Assembly (NCBI RefSeq): GCF_040412425.1
Contig: NC_089753.1
Location: forward strand, 45,632,929 to 45,696,928
Reading direction: 5' to 3'
DNA: 64,000 nucleotides
Source of the DNA: Macrobrachium rosenbergii
Taxonomy: Eukaryota; Arthropoda; Malacostraca; Decapoda; Palaemonidae
Below, piece after piece: positions 11,780 through 24,840 of this stretch. Below the pieces are notes generated by a model, which was given only the letters and a program-made list of their open reading frames with translations, was not told where the DNA came from and did not search any database. The translations under genes were made by a program, and so were the position numbers. The number at the start of each line of letters is the position of its first letter. Position 1 is the first letter of the stretch.

Positions 11780-14453
11780 GATCCATTGACACTTCTTATG
11801 AAGGCTATACTGGTTCATCATCATCTACAGTTTCCACTGTCTTCACATCATTTGGAGGATCTTCTGGTTCATCATACTCTCAAGAATCTATTTTCTCTAC
11901 ACCATCTGAAGCATCTGCTGCTTCAACATCCTCTGCAGGATCTAGTGACACCAAATCATCTGGAAAATATACTGTTTTAACATCATCTGCAGGATCTACT
12001 GACACCAAGTCAACAAGAGGATCAACCAGTTCAACATCCTCTGCAGAACCTATTATCTCTTCATCATCTCCAAAATCTATCAGCTCCACATCATCCAGAG
12101 GATTAACTGGTTCAACATCCTCTGAAGAATCTAGTGCCCTAACATCAACTGGAGGATCAAAGAGCTCTACATCCTCTGCAGAATCTACTATTTCTAAATC
12201 ATCTTCGAAATCTATTAGCACCAAATCTTCTGGCAGATCTGCTAGTTTAACATCCATTGTAGGATCTACTGACAGCAAACCATCTGGTTCATCATCATCT
12301 GGAGGATCTACTGTTTCCAAATCACCTGCTAGATCTACTGGTTTTCACATCATCTGCAGGATCTACTGAAACCAAGTCATCTAGTGGATATACTGTTTCA
12401 ACATCTATAGAATCTATCTCTAAGTCATCTTCTGGATATACTGATTCTACATCCTCAGTAGAATCTACTGTTTCCTCTACTGGTTTGATACTTACCTTAT
12501 TTTCAGAATCTATTAGCACCATCAAATCTTCTGGCAGATCTACTAGTTTAACATCCATTGTAGGATCTACTGACAGTACACCATCTGAAGGATATACTGG
12601 TTCATCATCATCTGGAAGATCTACTGTTTCCAAATCATCTGTTGGATCTACTAGTTTAACATCCTCTGCAGGATTTACTGAAACCACGTCATCTAGTGGA
12701 CATAATAGTTCAATATCTTCTATAGAATCTATCTCTACATCATCTTCAGGATCTACTGAGTCTACACCCTCTGCAGAATTGACTGTTTCCTCATCTTCTA
12801 GAGATTCTACTGGTTCAATGTTATCTTCAGGATCTATTAGCACCAAATCTTCTGGCAGATCTACTAGTTTAACATCCATTGTACGATCTACTGACAGTAC
12901 ACCATCTGAAGGATATACTGGTTCATCATCATCTGGAGGATCTATTGTTTCCAAATCATCTGCTGGATCTACTGGTTTAACGTTCTCTGCAGGATCTACT
13001 TACACCAACTCATCTAGAGCATATACTGGTTCGACATCTTCTATAGAATCTTTCTATACATCATCTTCTGGAACTACTGATTCTACATCCTATGAAGAAT
13101 CTATTCTTTCCTCATCTTCTAGACTCTCTACTGGTTCAGCATCATCTTCGGAATCTCTTAGCACTAAATCTAGCAGATCTTCCAGTTTAACATCCATTGT
13201 AGGATCTACTGATAGTACACCATCTGAAGGATATTCTGGTTCATCACCATCTGGAGGATCTACTGTTTCCAAACCAACTGTTGGATCTACTGGTTTAACA
13301 TCCTCTACAGGATCTACTGACACCAAGTCATCTAGTGGACATACTGGTTCAACATCTTCTAAAGAATCTATCTCTACATCATCTTCAGGACCTACTGATT
13401 CTACATCCTCTGCAGAATCGACTGTTTCCTCATCTAGAGATTCTACGGGTTCAATATCATCTTCAGAATCTATTAGCACTAAATCTTCTGGCAGATCTAC
13501 TAGTTTAACATCCATTGTAGGATCTACTGACAGCACACCATCTGAAGGATACACTAGTTCATCATCATCTGGAAGATCTACTGTTTCCAAATCATCTGTT
13601 GGATCTACTGGTTTAACATCCTCTGCAGGATTTACTGAAACCAAGTCATCTAGTGGACATACTGGTTCAACATCTTCTAAAGAATCTATCTCTGCATCAT
13701 CTTCAGGATCTACTGATTCTGCATCCTCTGCAGAATCGACTGGTTCCTTATCTGGAGACTCTACTGGTTCAACATCATCTTCAGAATCTATTAGCACCAA
13801 ATCTTCTGGCAGATCTACTAGATTAACATCCATTGTAGGATCTACTGACAGTACACCATCTGAAGTATATACTGGTTCATCATCATCTGGAGGATCTACT
13901 GTTTATAAATCATCTGGCGGATCTACTGTTTTAACATTCTCTGCAGGATCCACTGACGTCAAGTCGTCAAGTGAAAATACTGGTTCAACATCTATAGATT
14001 CTATCTCCACATCATCTTCAGGATCTTCCTATTTTTCATACACGGCAAAATCTATCAGCTCCACATCATCTAGAGGATCAACTGGTTCAACATCCCCTGC
14101 AGATTCTACTTCCACCATACCCACTGTAGGATCAAACGGTTCAACATCCTCTGCAACCTCTACTCCCACCACATCAACTGAAGGATCAACTGGTTCAACA
14201 TCCTTGAAAAAATTTACTGTTTCCATATCATCTGGAGGATCAACTGTTTCATCTTCATCTGCAGAATCTGTTAGTTCCATATCATCCCAAGGATTTGCTA
14301 GTTTAGCATCCACTGCAGGATCTACTGACTCCTCACCAACTGGCTCAACCCCATCTGCAAGATCTACTGACAACACATCGTCTGGAAAATCTACTGGATC
14401 AACATCGACAGTAGCGTCAACTTCATCATCATCGACAGGACCATCAGGGTCAA
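11780..14453 (+). CDS. Exon S2 of module 1: Ser/Thr/Gly-rich superrepeat protein
   Basis: Second repeat exon of the module, composed of shorter Ser/Thr/Gly blocks organised in ~318 bp (106-codon) superunits with recognisable landmarks: TSIVGSTDSTPSEGYTG, GSTVSKSS, SSSGHTGSTSS. The candidate acceptor is CCTCTACAG before GATCC (phase 1). A one-base insertion near 12,343 breaks the frame; from about 12,350 the Ser/Thr frame is open to its end. Two endings are possible: a donor TCAA|GTAAAT at 14,453 (phase 1, like the other exons), or a terminal exon with stop TAA at 14,459-14,461, an AATAAA lying about 115 bp further on. The reverse strand is open in stretches but has recurring stops opposite the sense SYEES. 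Confidence 0.58.
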
Positions 14454-14831
14454 GTAAATAACTAATTTATTATACAGTAATATACTGACCATACATATTA
14501 CAGAATCTGAGCGCTCTATCATAACAAATAGAAAAATTTTAAAAACCTTATAACATCAATATATTCCACACTAAAAATAAAAAAATTCAAAATAATACAC
14601 AAAAGATCAATATTTCAAAACTTCACAAGAGAAAAAACTTACCACTTCCTATATAATTATAAACTTAAAAAGAAAGAACATAGAGAAAATGAACCCTTGG
14701 TTGTTCTAGACAGAAATGAAAGACATGTTTTAAAATATCTTTCAGTAATTTATATCGCAATTACATGTAAGTGAAAAAATTTTCATTTTCTACTTCAGCA
14801 CCATTCATATAGGCCTATATGCAACTCATTA

Positions 14832-14970
<139 letters not shown>

Positions 14971-15214
14971 GTGTGTGTGTGTTTGTATACCAGACATATA
15001 AATACATACATAAATATATTACATTTTAAACTACATATATCAAAACCTAGGAAAAATAAAAGTAAACTTTTATTATGAAGCTGTGGCCGAGTTCCAGAAG
15101 AAAGAGAACATCAAGTTTTCTGAGTAACTAGTAAGTTAAAGATCACATTAGAAGCTATGGGGACATTCTGAATAGGAATATATCTAATACATCATATCTT
15201 TGTGGCATCAGTCT

Positions 15215-15346
15215 TGTCTCTACCACTAGACACATTACCCCCACATGCCACTGCTAAAGCAGTCCACTGTGCCTAGTCAGGTTGGATTCAGATAACTCTT
15301 GGATGGAAGGAGCTGCTAAAAACTTCTGCACATTCAACAGAGCCAT
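15215..15346 (-). pseudogene. Remnant of a retroelement gag-like gene, module 1
   Basis: From an ATG at 15,346 on the minus strand: MALLNVQKFLAAPSIQELSE followed by SNLT, then a one-base loss (CTAGGC for CTAAGGC). Homology to the longer module 2 copy ends at about 15,215 (minus-strand reading). The rest of the ORF seen in module 2 is missing, so module 1 has a deletion. Confidence 0.4.
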
Positions 15347-16122
15347 TTTCTCCAAGTTAATCAACTAAATAATTTACATTACAATCCAAAAATAATTATG
15401 TGGTCACTCTCCTATCAAAAAATTCCTAACACCATTAGTGTAAACCATAAACCTGAGTGATATTTTGTTTTGTTCCCAGGTCTGGGAACCAAAAATTCTA
15501 TATTGCCATGAAGTGTACCAAGTACCTGGTTATTACACAACTAATCACAGAATTCAAGAATTTACCTCACTTCAGCCAGATATCTGAACTCTCATAACAA
15601 TAAAAATTAAGATTGAATGCTCTAAAGGTAACAGTGATCCCTTAAAAAAGGTTATTAATCACATGAAAAAAAATCAAACTAAGTTTATCAAAACAAGTGT
15701 GAGGTAGCAACAATTAAACAAGGAATATACTAGAGAAAAAGGGCAACACTCCATCAAACAACTTTTAACAGTTTCCCTGGTCTTAATTCACTTTAGCAAA
15801 ACTAAAGGAACAAAACATGTTCATCACTTTCCTTTATGCACACAATTAATCCTGTTCATTGGTGGTCAACACATGAAACACTGTTTTTAAAACCATTGAA
15901 TACAAAAATTTATTTTTAAATTCAAAATTTATCATTAGAACTCAATCTGAAAAATTTTACTATTACTTGAAAACAACACAAAATTTAATCAATTCTTGAA
16001 TTAAATTATTAAACAAAACTAAATCACAAAAAATTTAATTTATCAAGAAATCTAATTAATCAAGCAAAATTTAAACTATTAAGAATTACTCAAAATTTGA
16101 ACAGAAAATCTTAGTAAATGAA

Positions 16123-16222
16123 AATTAAATCAAGTATGCAATAGTAAATTATCAAGAAATATTAAAAATGCTAATTAAATCAAGTATGCAATAGTAAATT
16201 ATCAAGAAATAATAAAAATGCT
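16123..16222. repeat. Two-copy 50-bp tandem repeat
   Basis: A unit starting AATTAAATCAAGTATGCAAT occurs at 16,123 and 16,173, period 50 bp. Module 2 has one copy at about 35,890, so this is a local duplication in module 1. Confidence 0.8.
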
Positions 16223-16560
16223 AAGTAAATAAATGTTCAATCACCAATTATAAAATGTGAAAAATCAAGAGATTGCAAACACAATAACACACAAAAATAT
16301 ACAAAAGGTTTACCAATAATAATTTCACCAAGGCAAAATTTCTTAATATACCTTATTATATCATGTTAATAATAAGTAAAATTCACTTTACCTTTCACAA
16401 GCTTGTAAAAACTTTCGCAAAATCGCCTGAAGTGCAGCTGCTTGAGATTCACAAAACACACTTTTTTGTTAGGAGCCGCTACACACTTTTCCTAAATTCA
16501 GATCTCAAAACCTAAGATTAATACCAGTGACCACACAAATATTTTACATTAATAATTATT

Positions 16561-16562
<2 letters not shown>

Positions 16563-16615
<53 letters not shown>
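16563..16615. repeat. (GA)n microsatellite
   Basis: About 26 GA units; homologous to the longer tract at 36,285-36,356 in module 2. Confidence 0.95.
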
Positions 16616-16617
<2 letters not shown>

Positions 16618-17115
16618 CAACACGAATGGTCTCTGAAGCCATAATGAACAAATTTTTGGATTCCAGTTAGAAAAGAAACTATCAGACGACGTCAGAACAA
16701 TACTTGATCAGAGCAACGCAATCTTACAAAACATGACGTAATCGATCAAGATATGTGCATTTATTCTCAAAAAGGCATATGTGACTTGAACAAAAAATCA
16801 TATGGAACGAAGCTCTTAACGAAATCTCAACACGATCAAAACAAACGACACCTGACAAAAGGCACGCTTTCAAAACAAGACAAAGAACCAATGTTCATTT
16901 CCAGAACAGTACATGAAACATTGCGAAATCATTTGTCTTTTTCTTGTATGAGACAAAACCCTACACGACTCTTGTTAACTCATTATCTCTCATGACAACA
17001 ACCAAACCAAACCACGACATACGAAATCACAAATACAGAACACTTGTTGCTAGGGGACAAACTGGGTGATATCAGAAGCATAGAATGATATACATATTAC
17101 AAGGCAATATCATGA

Positions 17116-17117
<2 letters not shown>

Positions 17118-17197
<80 letters not shown>
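17118..17197. repeat. (TA)n tract at the module 1/module 2 junction
   Basis: Pure TA run of about 80 bp separating module 1 from module 2. The same junction position in module 2 carries the hAT insertion. Confidence 0.95.
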
Positions 17198-17200
<3 letters not shown>

Positions 17201-17363
17201 ATAATTATGCACAAACGAGCTGAGCTGACCATAATCACAGGAAAGCCACATACATCTAATAAAAGTGTATCTAAATCCTACATAACCCCCATTCCTATTT
17301 TACCATATTTTTCTCGATCTAGGGCGTTGCCATTGCATAAAAGGACTCAAATCACAGGCAAAA

Positions 17364-18005
17364 AAAGGTATGAAATCACAAAAGGGGTAGCAAAGCCTAG
17401 CCACAAGAGATAGATATGGAGGTCAGTGGATACAAAAGAAAGGGTAGTGCATAGGGCTTTACTCCGAGACCTGATAAATTATGATGAAAGCAAAAAGGAG
17501 AAGTAGGAGTCTTTTGCAATCAGCATAGAATGCTGCCATTATAATATGCACAAAGCTAACCTCACCTGAAGAGATAGACACTGGCACTTCTTCAAGCAAT
17601 ACAATTTGAAGACATATAGCAAATGTATCCACTCAGAAGTGTGCGATGATATAAATGCAAAGCTTCTTTGTGGGTAACACTTTTTTTCTTATTTTTGTTC
17701 TTTGTTGTCGAGCATAATATAGGCAAACTCATTTCAATTGCTGCTGTTGCGGAGACTAGAGTAATGTTCTGCAGAAACCTAGGCAGGGTCAGCATTGGTT
17801 CATCCAAACCGAAGCCTATTCAATATGCGTATTATAATGGCACTTGCTTTCTATACTGATTGAGAAAAAACTCCTACTTCTCCTGCTCGCTTTCATCATA
17901 ATTTATTAGGTTGTGAAGTAAAGCCCTACATCCTACCCCTTCCTTTCTATTCCCTGACCTCCATATCTGTCTCCTGTGGCTGGGCTTTACAACCCTTTTT
18001 GTGAT
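17364..18005. repeat. Foldback (inverted repeat) upstream of S1, module 2
   Basis: Same structure as in module 1: left arm about 17,364-17,550, right arm about 17,815-18,005, and a loop with a short T-rich insertion relative to module 1. Complementary landmarks are AGAAGTAGGAGTC (left) with GACTCCTACTTCT-type sequence (right) and AAAGCC(T/C)AGCCAC with GTGGCTGGGCTTT. The right arm again abuts the S1 acceptor tract. Confidence 0.75.
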
Positions 18006-18060
18006 TTCATTATCATTTTTGCATGTGATTCTACTAATTCTGTTACTTCATCTTCCTCAG

Positions 18061-21000
18061 GAGACTCAACTTCATCTGGAACTTCAACTGATTCTACAAC
18101 ATCAACTGGGTCAACTTCTACAGAAGATTCTACCAGTTCAGCTGGCTCAGCTTCTTCAAGAGGACCTATTAGTTCTGCTGGCTCAACTTCTTCAAGAAGA
18201 TCTACTAATTCTGCTCGATTAACTTCTACAAAAGGACCTAGTAGCTCTCCTGGATCGACATCTTTAGGGGGATATAGTAATTCTCTTGGATCAATATCTT
18301 CAGGGGGATCTGGCAGTTTTCCTGGAACAATATCTTCAGGGGAGTCTAGTAGTTCTGTTGGATTGACATCTGCATGGGGATCTAGTAATTCTCCTGGATC
18401 GACATCTTCTGGGAGATCTAGTAGTTCTCCTGGATCAAAATCTTCGGGGGGATTTAGTAGTTCTCGTGGGTCAACAACTTCAGGAGGAAATAGTAGTTCT
18501 TCTGGATCGATATCATCAGGGGGATCTAGTAGTTCTCCTGGATCAGAATCTTCAGTGGGATTTAGTAATTCTCCTGGATCAACATATTTAGAGGGATCTA
18601 GCAGTTCTCCTGAATCAACATTCTCAGGGGGATCTAGTAGTTCTCCTGGATCGACACCTTCAGGGGGATCTAGTAGTTCTCCTGGATCAATATATTCAAG
18701 GGGATCTAATACTTCTCCTGGATCGACATCTTCAGGGGGATCTATTGGTTCTCCTGGATCAACATCTTCAGGGGGATCTAGTAGTTCTTCTGGATCAATA
18801 TCTCCAAGGGGATCTAGTAGTTCTTCTGTATCGACACCTTCAGGGGGATCTAGTAGTTCTCCTGGATCAATATCTTCAGGGGGAACTGGTAGTTCTGGAT
18901 CAATATATTCAGTGGGATCTAGTGGCTCTCTGGGAAAGACACCTTCAAGGGGATCTAGTAGTTCTCCTGGATCAATATCTTCAAGGGGATCTAGTAGTTT
19001 CCCTGGATCAATATCTTCAGGGGGATCTAGTAGTTCCCCTGGATCAATACCTTCAGGGGGATCTGGTAGTTCTTCTGTATCAATATATTCAGGGGGATCT
19101 AGTAGTTCTTCGGGAAAGACACCTTCAGGGGGATCTAGTAGTTCTTCTGGATCGACATCTTCAGGGAGATCTAGTAGTTCTCCTGGATCAATATCTTCAG
19201 GGGGATCTAGTAGTTCTTCTGGATCAATATATTCAGTGGGGTCTAGTAGTTCTCCTGGAAACACACCTTCAGGGGGATCTAATAGTTCTCCTGCATCAAT
19301 ATCTTCAGGGGGATCTAATGGTTCTCCTGGACCAACATCTTATGGGAGATCTAGTAGTTCTTCTGGATTAATATCTTCAGGGGGATCTAATACTTCTCCT
19401 GGATCTACACCTTCAGGGGGATCTATTAGTTCACTTGGATCAATGTCTTCAAGAGAATCTAGTGGTTCTTCTGAATCAATATCTTCAGGGGGATTTAGTA
19501 GTTCTCCTGGATCGACTTCAGGGGGATCTAGTAGTTCTTCTGGATCAATATCTTCAGGGGGATCCAATAGTTCTCTTGTATCGACACTTTCAGGGGGGAC
19601 TAGTAGTTCTCCTGGATCAGTATCTTCAGGGGGATCTACTAGTTCTCCTGGACCAATGTCTTCAAGGGGGTCTAGTAGTTCTCCTGAATCAATGTCTTCA
19701 GGAGGATCTAGTAGTTCTCCTGGATTAATGTCCTCAAGGGGATCTAGTATTTCTCCTGGATCAACGTCTTCAGGGGGATCTAGCAGTTTTCCTGGATCAA
19801 CGTTTTCAAGGGGCGTTAGTAGATCTCCTGGATCAACATCTTCAAGGGGATCTAGTAGTTCTCCTGGATTGACGTCTGCAGGGGGATCTAGTTCTCCTAG
19901 ATCAACGTCTTCAGGGAGATCTAGTAGTTCTGGATCGACATCTTCAGGGAGATCTAGTGTTTCTCTTGGATCAATATCTGCAGAAGGATCTAGCAGTTCT
20001 CATGGATCGACATCTTCATGGGGATCTAGAAGTTCTCCAGGATCGACGTCTTCAGGGGGAACTAGTAGTTCTCCTCGATCAACATCTTCAGGGGGATCTA
20101 GTAGTTATGGATCGACATCATCAGATGGATCTAATAGTTCTCCAGGATCAATATCCGCGGGGGGATCTAGTAGTTCTCCAAGATCAACATCTTCAAGCGG
20201 ATCTAGTAGTTCTCCTGGGTCGACATCTTCAGGGGTATCTAGCAGTTCTCATGGATCAGCCTCTGCAGAGGGATCTAGTAGTTCTCCTGGATCGTCACCA
20301 TCAGGGGGGACTAGTAGTTCTCCTGGATCAATATCTGCAGGGGATTCTAGTAGTTTTCCTGGATCGACATCTTCAAGCGGATCAAGTAGTTCTCCTGGAT
20401 TGACATCTTCAGAGGGATCTAGTAGTTATGGGTCAATATCTTCAGGTGGATCAAGTATTTCTCCTGGATTAATATCTGCAGAGGGATCTAGTAGTTCTCC
20501 TGGATCCATATCTTCAGGGGGATCTAGTAGTTCTTCAGGATCGGCGTCTTCAGGGATATCTAGTAGTTCTCCTCGGTCAACATCTTCAGGGGGATCTAGT
20601 AGCTATGGATCGAGATCTTCAGGTGGATCTAGTAGTTATCTTGGATCAATATCTGCAAGGGGATCTAGTAGTTCTCCTGGATCAACATCTTCAAGCAGAT
20701 CTAGTAGTTCTCCTGGATCGACATCTTCAGGGGTATCTAGCAGTTCTCATGGATCAACCTCTGAAGAGGGATCTAGTAGTTCTTCTGGATGGCCACCATC
20801 AGGCGGGACTAGTAGTTCTCCTGGATCAATATCTGCAGGGGATTCTAGTAGTTCTCCTGGATCAACATCTTCAAGCGGATCTAGTAGCTCTCCTCGATCA
20901 ACATCTTCTGAGGGATCTAGTAGTTCTCCTCGATCAATATCTTCTGGGAGATCTAGTAGTTATGGGTCGATATCTTCAGGTGGATCAAGTATTTCTCCTG

Positions 21001-22517
21001 GATCAATATCTGCAGAGGGATCTAGTAATTCTCCTGGATCCATAACTTCAGGGAGATCTAGTAGTTCTCCTGGATCGACGTCTTCAGGGGGATCTAGTAG
21101 TTCTCCTCGATCAACATCTTCAGGGGGATCTAGTAGCTATGGATCAAGATCTTCAGGTGGATCTAGTAGTTCTCCAGGATCAATATCTGCAAGGGGGTCT
21201 AGTAGTTCTCCTGGATCAAAAACTTCAAGCGGATCTAGTAGCTCTCCTGGACCAACATCTTCAGAGGGATCTAGCAGTTCCCTTGGATCGACGTCTTCAG
21301 GGGGATCTAGTACTTCTCCTGGATCAACATCTTTAGGGGGATCTAGTAGTTCTCCTGGAACAATATCTGCAGGGGATTCTAGTAGTTCTCCTGGATCGGC
21401 ATCTTCAAGTGGATCTAGTAGTTCTCCTGGATCGACACCTTCAGGGGGGACTAGTAGTTCTCTTGGATCAATATCTTCAGGGGGATCTAATAGTTCTCCT
21501 GGATCAATGTCTTCAAGGGGATCTAGTAGTTCTCCTGGATCAACGTCTTCATTGAGATCTAGTAGTTCTCCTAGATCAATATATTCAGGGGGATCTAGTA
21601 GTTCTCCTGTGTCGACATCTTCAGTGAGATCTAATAGTTCTCCTGGATCGATATCTTCAGGGGGATCTAGTAGTTCTCCTAGATCAATATCCTCAGGGAG
21701 AGCTAGTAGTTCTCCTGGATCAATATCTGCAGAGGGATCCAGTAGTTCTCCTGGACAGACATCTTTAGGGGATCTAGAAGTTCTCCTGGATCGACGTTTT
21801 CAGGGGGATCTATTCATTCTCCTGGATCAACATCTTCAGGGGGATCTAGTAGTTCTCCTGGAACAATATCTGCAGGGGACTCTAGTAGTTCTCCTGGATT
21901 GACATCTTCAAGCAGATCTAGTAGTTCTTCTGGATTGACATCTTTAGGGGGATCTAGTAGTTCTTCTGGATCAATATCTTCATGGGGATTTAGTAGTTCT
22001 CCTGGATCGACACCTTCAGGGGGAACTAGTAGTTCTCCTGGATCAATATCTTCAGGTGGATCTAATAGTTCTCCTGGATCAATGTCTCAAGGGGATCAGT
22101 AGTTCTCCTGGATCAATCTAGATAGTTCTCCTGGATGTCTTCAGGGGATCTGTAGTTCTCTGGATCAATGGGGGATCTAGTAGTTCTCTTGGATCAACAC
22201 CTTCAGGGGATCTAGCAGTTCTGGATCGACATCCTCAGGTGGATCTAGTTCTCCTGGATCAATATCTTCAGAGGGATCTAGTAGTTCTCCTGAATCGATA
22301 TCTTCTGGGGGATCTAGTAGTTCTCCTGGCTCAATATCTTCAGGGGGATCTAGTAGTTCTCCTGGATCGATATCTTCAGGTGGATCTAGTATTTCTCCTG
22401 GATCAACATCTTCAGGGGGATCTAGTAGTTCTCCCGGATCAATGTCTTCAAGGGGATCTAGTAGTTCGCCTCGATCAACATCTTCAGGGGGATCCACAAG
22501 TTCAATCTCGTCAACAG
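18061..22517 (+). CDS. Exon S1 of module 2: Ser/Gly/Pro-rich 12-residue repeat protein
   Basis: Orthologous position to the module 1 S1 exon, with about 124 units of 36 bp. The Ser/Gly frame is open without a break from the acceptor (TTCCTCAG before GAGAC) to about 21,767, roughly 1230 codons. That is by far the longest frame in the region and the best evidence for the coding strand. A one-base loss in a G run near 21,767 shifts the frame, and 22,083-22,240 is a garbled patch with several short indels. The last units then run cleanly to the donor ACAG|GTTAGA. Net length is 3n+2, so as written the exon does not keep frame. Tyrosines in SSYGS units are sporadic. Function unknown. Confidence 0.6.
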
Positions 22518-24642
22518 GTTAGATAAGAAAATAAAAACAATTCTTTCAAGGCTGAAATTATTTTCAACATAAAATAAAGATCAAGTACCTACCTGTTTTG
22601 AATTAGACCTATCCCTTGGTCAAGTGTATAACAAGCATCTTGTCAGTTTAATTGTTTAATTCAGTTTGTAAAACATGGTTTATGACTTACGATTTAATGT
22701 TATTCTGGAAAATTCAATATGGAAAAAAGTACTTAAGTCTTTCCTTCCTCCCAAAAATTATTTATGTGTAAAAAAAGTGTTACATCTGCAGACTATATAA
22801 TGATAATAAAAATACATTTGACACCTCTTTTATTCTCAAAAACTAATTTACACACATGCTTGACCTCAATGTTCGCTTTTGCTCACTGGACATTTCTGCA
22901 TAAATCAAACCGCAATTTTTCTCTGAACTATCCTCACATAAGGAACAAGAACTGCATAAATTTCACATTGTATACACGTGACTATATATTTAAGATTACG
23001 TCTACGGCTCACGATAACAAAAACTCTAAAACTGACCCCTATTTTCGTACGAAGATGTCTTCTTGGAACTATTCTGCGAATCATAAAATGAATCAAAGCA
23101 TGTCCAACGAAAAGGTGTGTTATCTCCATGCGTTTAATTTGGCACTTAAGAATAACCCTGCTAATTATATTCCCCAAGGTTATCATCACATAAATGGTAC
23201 AAGCTTTTCCTCACAATACTTTATAGAAATAGCAAGGTACCAAATAAAATTACATAAAAATTCTCAATTATTAAAATAATAATGTACGTATCTGTGAGAG
23301 CCATTCAACAAAAATATACATATGGGCTTACACGAATAGTTTCTTTTGTTACTCGTTTTAATGCAGATTCCAAGAGCTTTCTGGACACAGAGTTTTTAAA
23401 TCTTGTAATTAAGCTATACTAGTCATTTTTAGTGTTATTTTATGAAGTGACATACAGACTGAATATTTTCAACATTGATTTGAATGACTCAAACCTGATA
23501 CAATAAGGAAAACAAAGTCTGTTCTTGGTTAATTCATTCTGCCTGTCATTTTTACCACAATATAATTTTACAGCTTTATTGTAGCTAGTGGGTATTCAAA
23601 ATATAATCCAGATAATACAAGTCCCTACAATTTTTCACTAGATTTTTCTAAAATTCTGTATTCGTTATCCACGAACACTGAAGAGCATACACATATTTTT
23701 TATTAATATGATGTCCTGAAAAACACTGTACCTAAGCTAAATTATTTGTTGGTTTGCATTACCCTATAAATTTACACTGAAATAATTCACATCTGAAAAC
23801 GCTGTCTAAAGAGGGAAGCAACCATCCATTTCCAACGGGTCTCCTTTAAATTTATTTAAGAGGTTAATTACTCCATCTTTAGGTATAGTAGCCATTATAC
23901 GAGTATAAATATCAGAGGATTTGTTTACCGAATTTTCATTTCAAAATAAACTTACAATCACAAATACACAATTTACTAAATTCCAAAATTTGACTGAATC
24001 TAACCGGTAGATCCATTCTAGTTTATTTCAATATCGAGACATTCCAATAACGATTGAATAAGAATTTTGTGATAAGGAAAGTGTTTTTTCTACTAGGTCA
24101 ATTTCATTAATCGCCTAACAACGGCGAAAGCAATTTTATAAGATATTTTGAGAGCATACAAGACAAATGCATATAGAGCTAATTTTACGTCTCAAAGGAT
24201 TATTTTCTTTATAAAATTTTTGGAAATCTAAATGCAATGACTACCATTACTTCATCCTGGAGGCTCATATCCGGTTTAGTGTAATTACCATACCATTAAT
24301 AACTTTCCTGTTTTGAGACACAAGTTACCGTAACCATTAATACTGTGGTACCTGATACATCTAGCCTGGTGATGTGAATCATTTCATCTCCTCTCATCCA
24401 GTCGATGCATTGCTGGACAGTTTATGGAAATTAATCATAAGAGAAAATTTAAGTCCTTTTACATCCAAAACATGATATGTAAGGGTCACTGAGTTTCCCA
24501 AAGGAAAAAAAGTTAGGAGGCTCTTAACAAAGCATTGTGCACAGTTCAAACAGCAAAAGGATAGACCATATCCTAAAGCACAGACAACTTCTTCACAAAC
24601 ATTTTTACTACACAAATTCACCACACAGTCTTTTCTTGCCGT

Positions 24643-24840
24643 TTGCAACCAGTCGATTTCCTAAATGAGTTTCTTCAGTTCTTTTTATTTCGTTTCGATA
24701 CTAGACTGTTCGTCTTTCTACACAAATTTCCATATATTCCTTCTGATAATAGAGCCTTACGCTCAGACCGTACTGAATGGTGGAAAGCACTTTTGCTCGG
24801 TAATAATTATCTAAAGAATGCTTTTCCTCGTTCTTTGTGA
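24643..24840 (+). pseudogene. Conserved fossil ORF (FLNEFLQFF fragment), module 2
   Basis: Module 2 version of the fragment at 5.8-6.2 kb; open for 65 codons from an ATG (MQPVDFLNEFLQFFLFRFD) to a stop after KNAFPRSL. Unlike module 1 it keeps EWWKALLLGNN intact. Unrecognised family. Confidence 0.3.

Noticed and set aside
12322..13833. Minus-strand Asp/Glu/Pro-rich frames across S2 (also 30,469-33,601)
   Set aside because: They end at a recurrent TAG in several 318-bp superunits, while the plus-strand frame stays open through all of them.
17987..19264. Long minus-strand acidic reading frame (DPGELLDPPED repeats), also at 42,239-43,294 and 43,355-44,260
   Set aside because: Shadow of the Ser/Gly repeat. 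It is cut by TAA wherever the sense frame reads SSYGS (many sites in modules 2 and 3) and is much shorter than the sense frame, which runs about 1230 codons without a break. Plausible minus-strand acceptor-like sequence at the right end was noted but is not matched by consistent phases elsewhere.
18745..19371. Plus-strand hydrophobic frame LVVLLDQYLQGD over S1
   Set aside because: Out-of-frame reading of the 36-bp unit; interrupted often and not in register with the splice phases.
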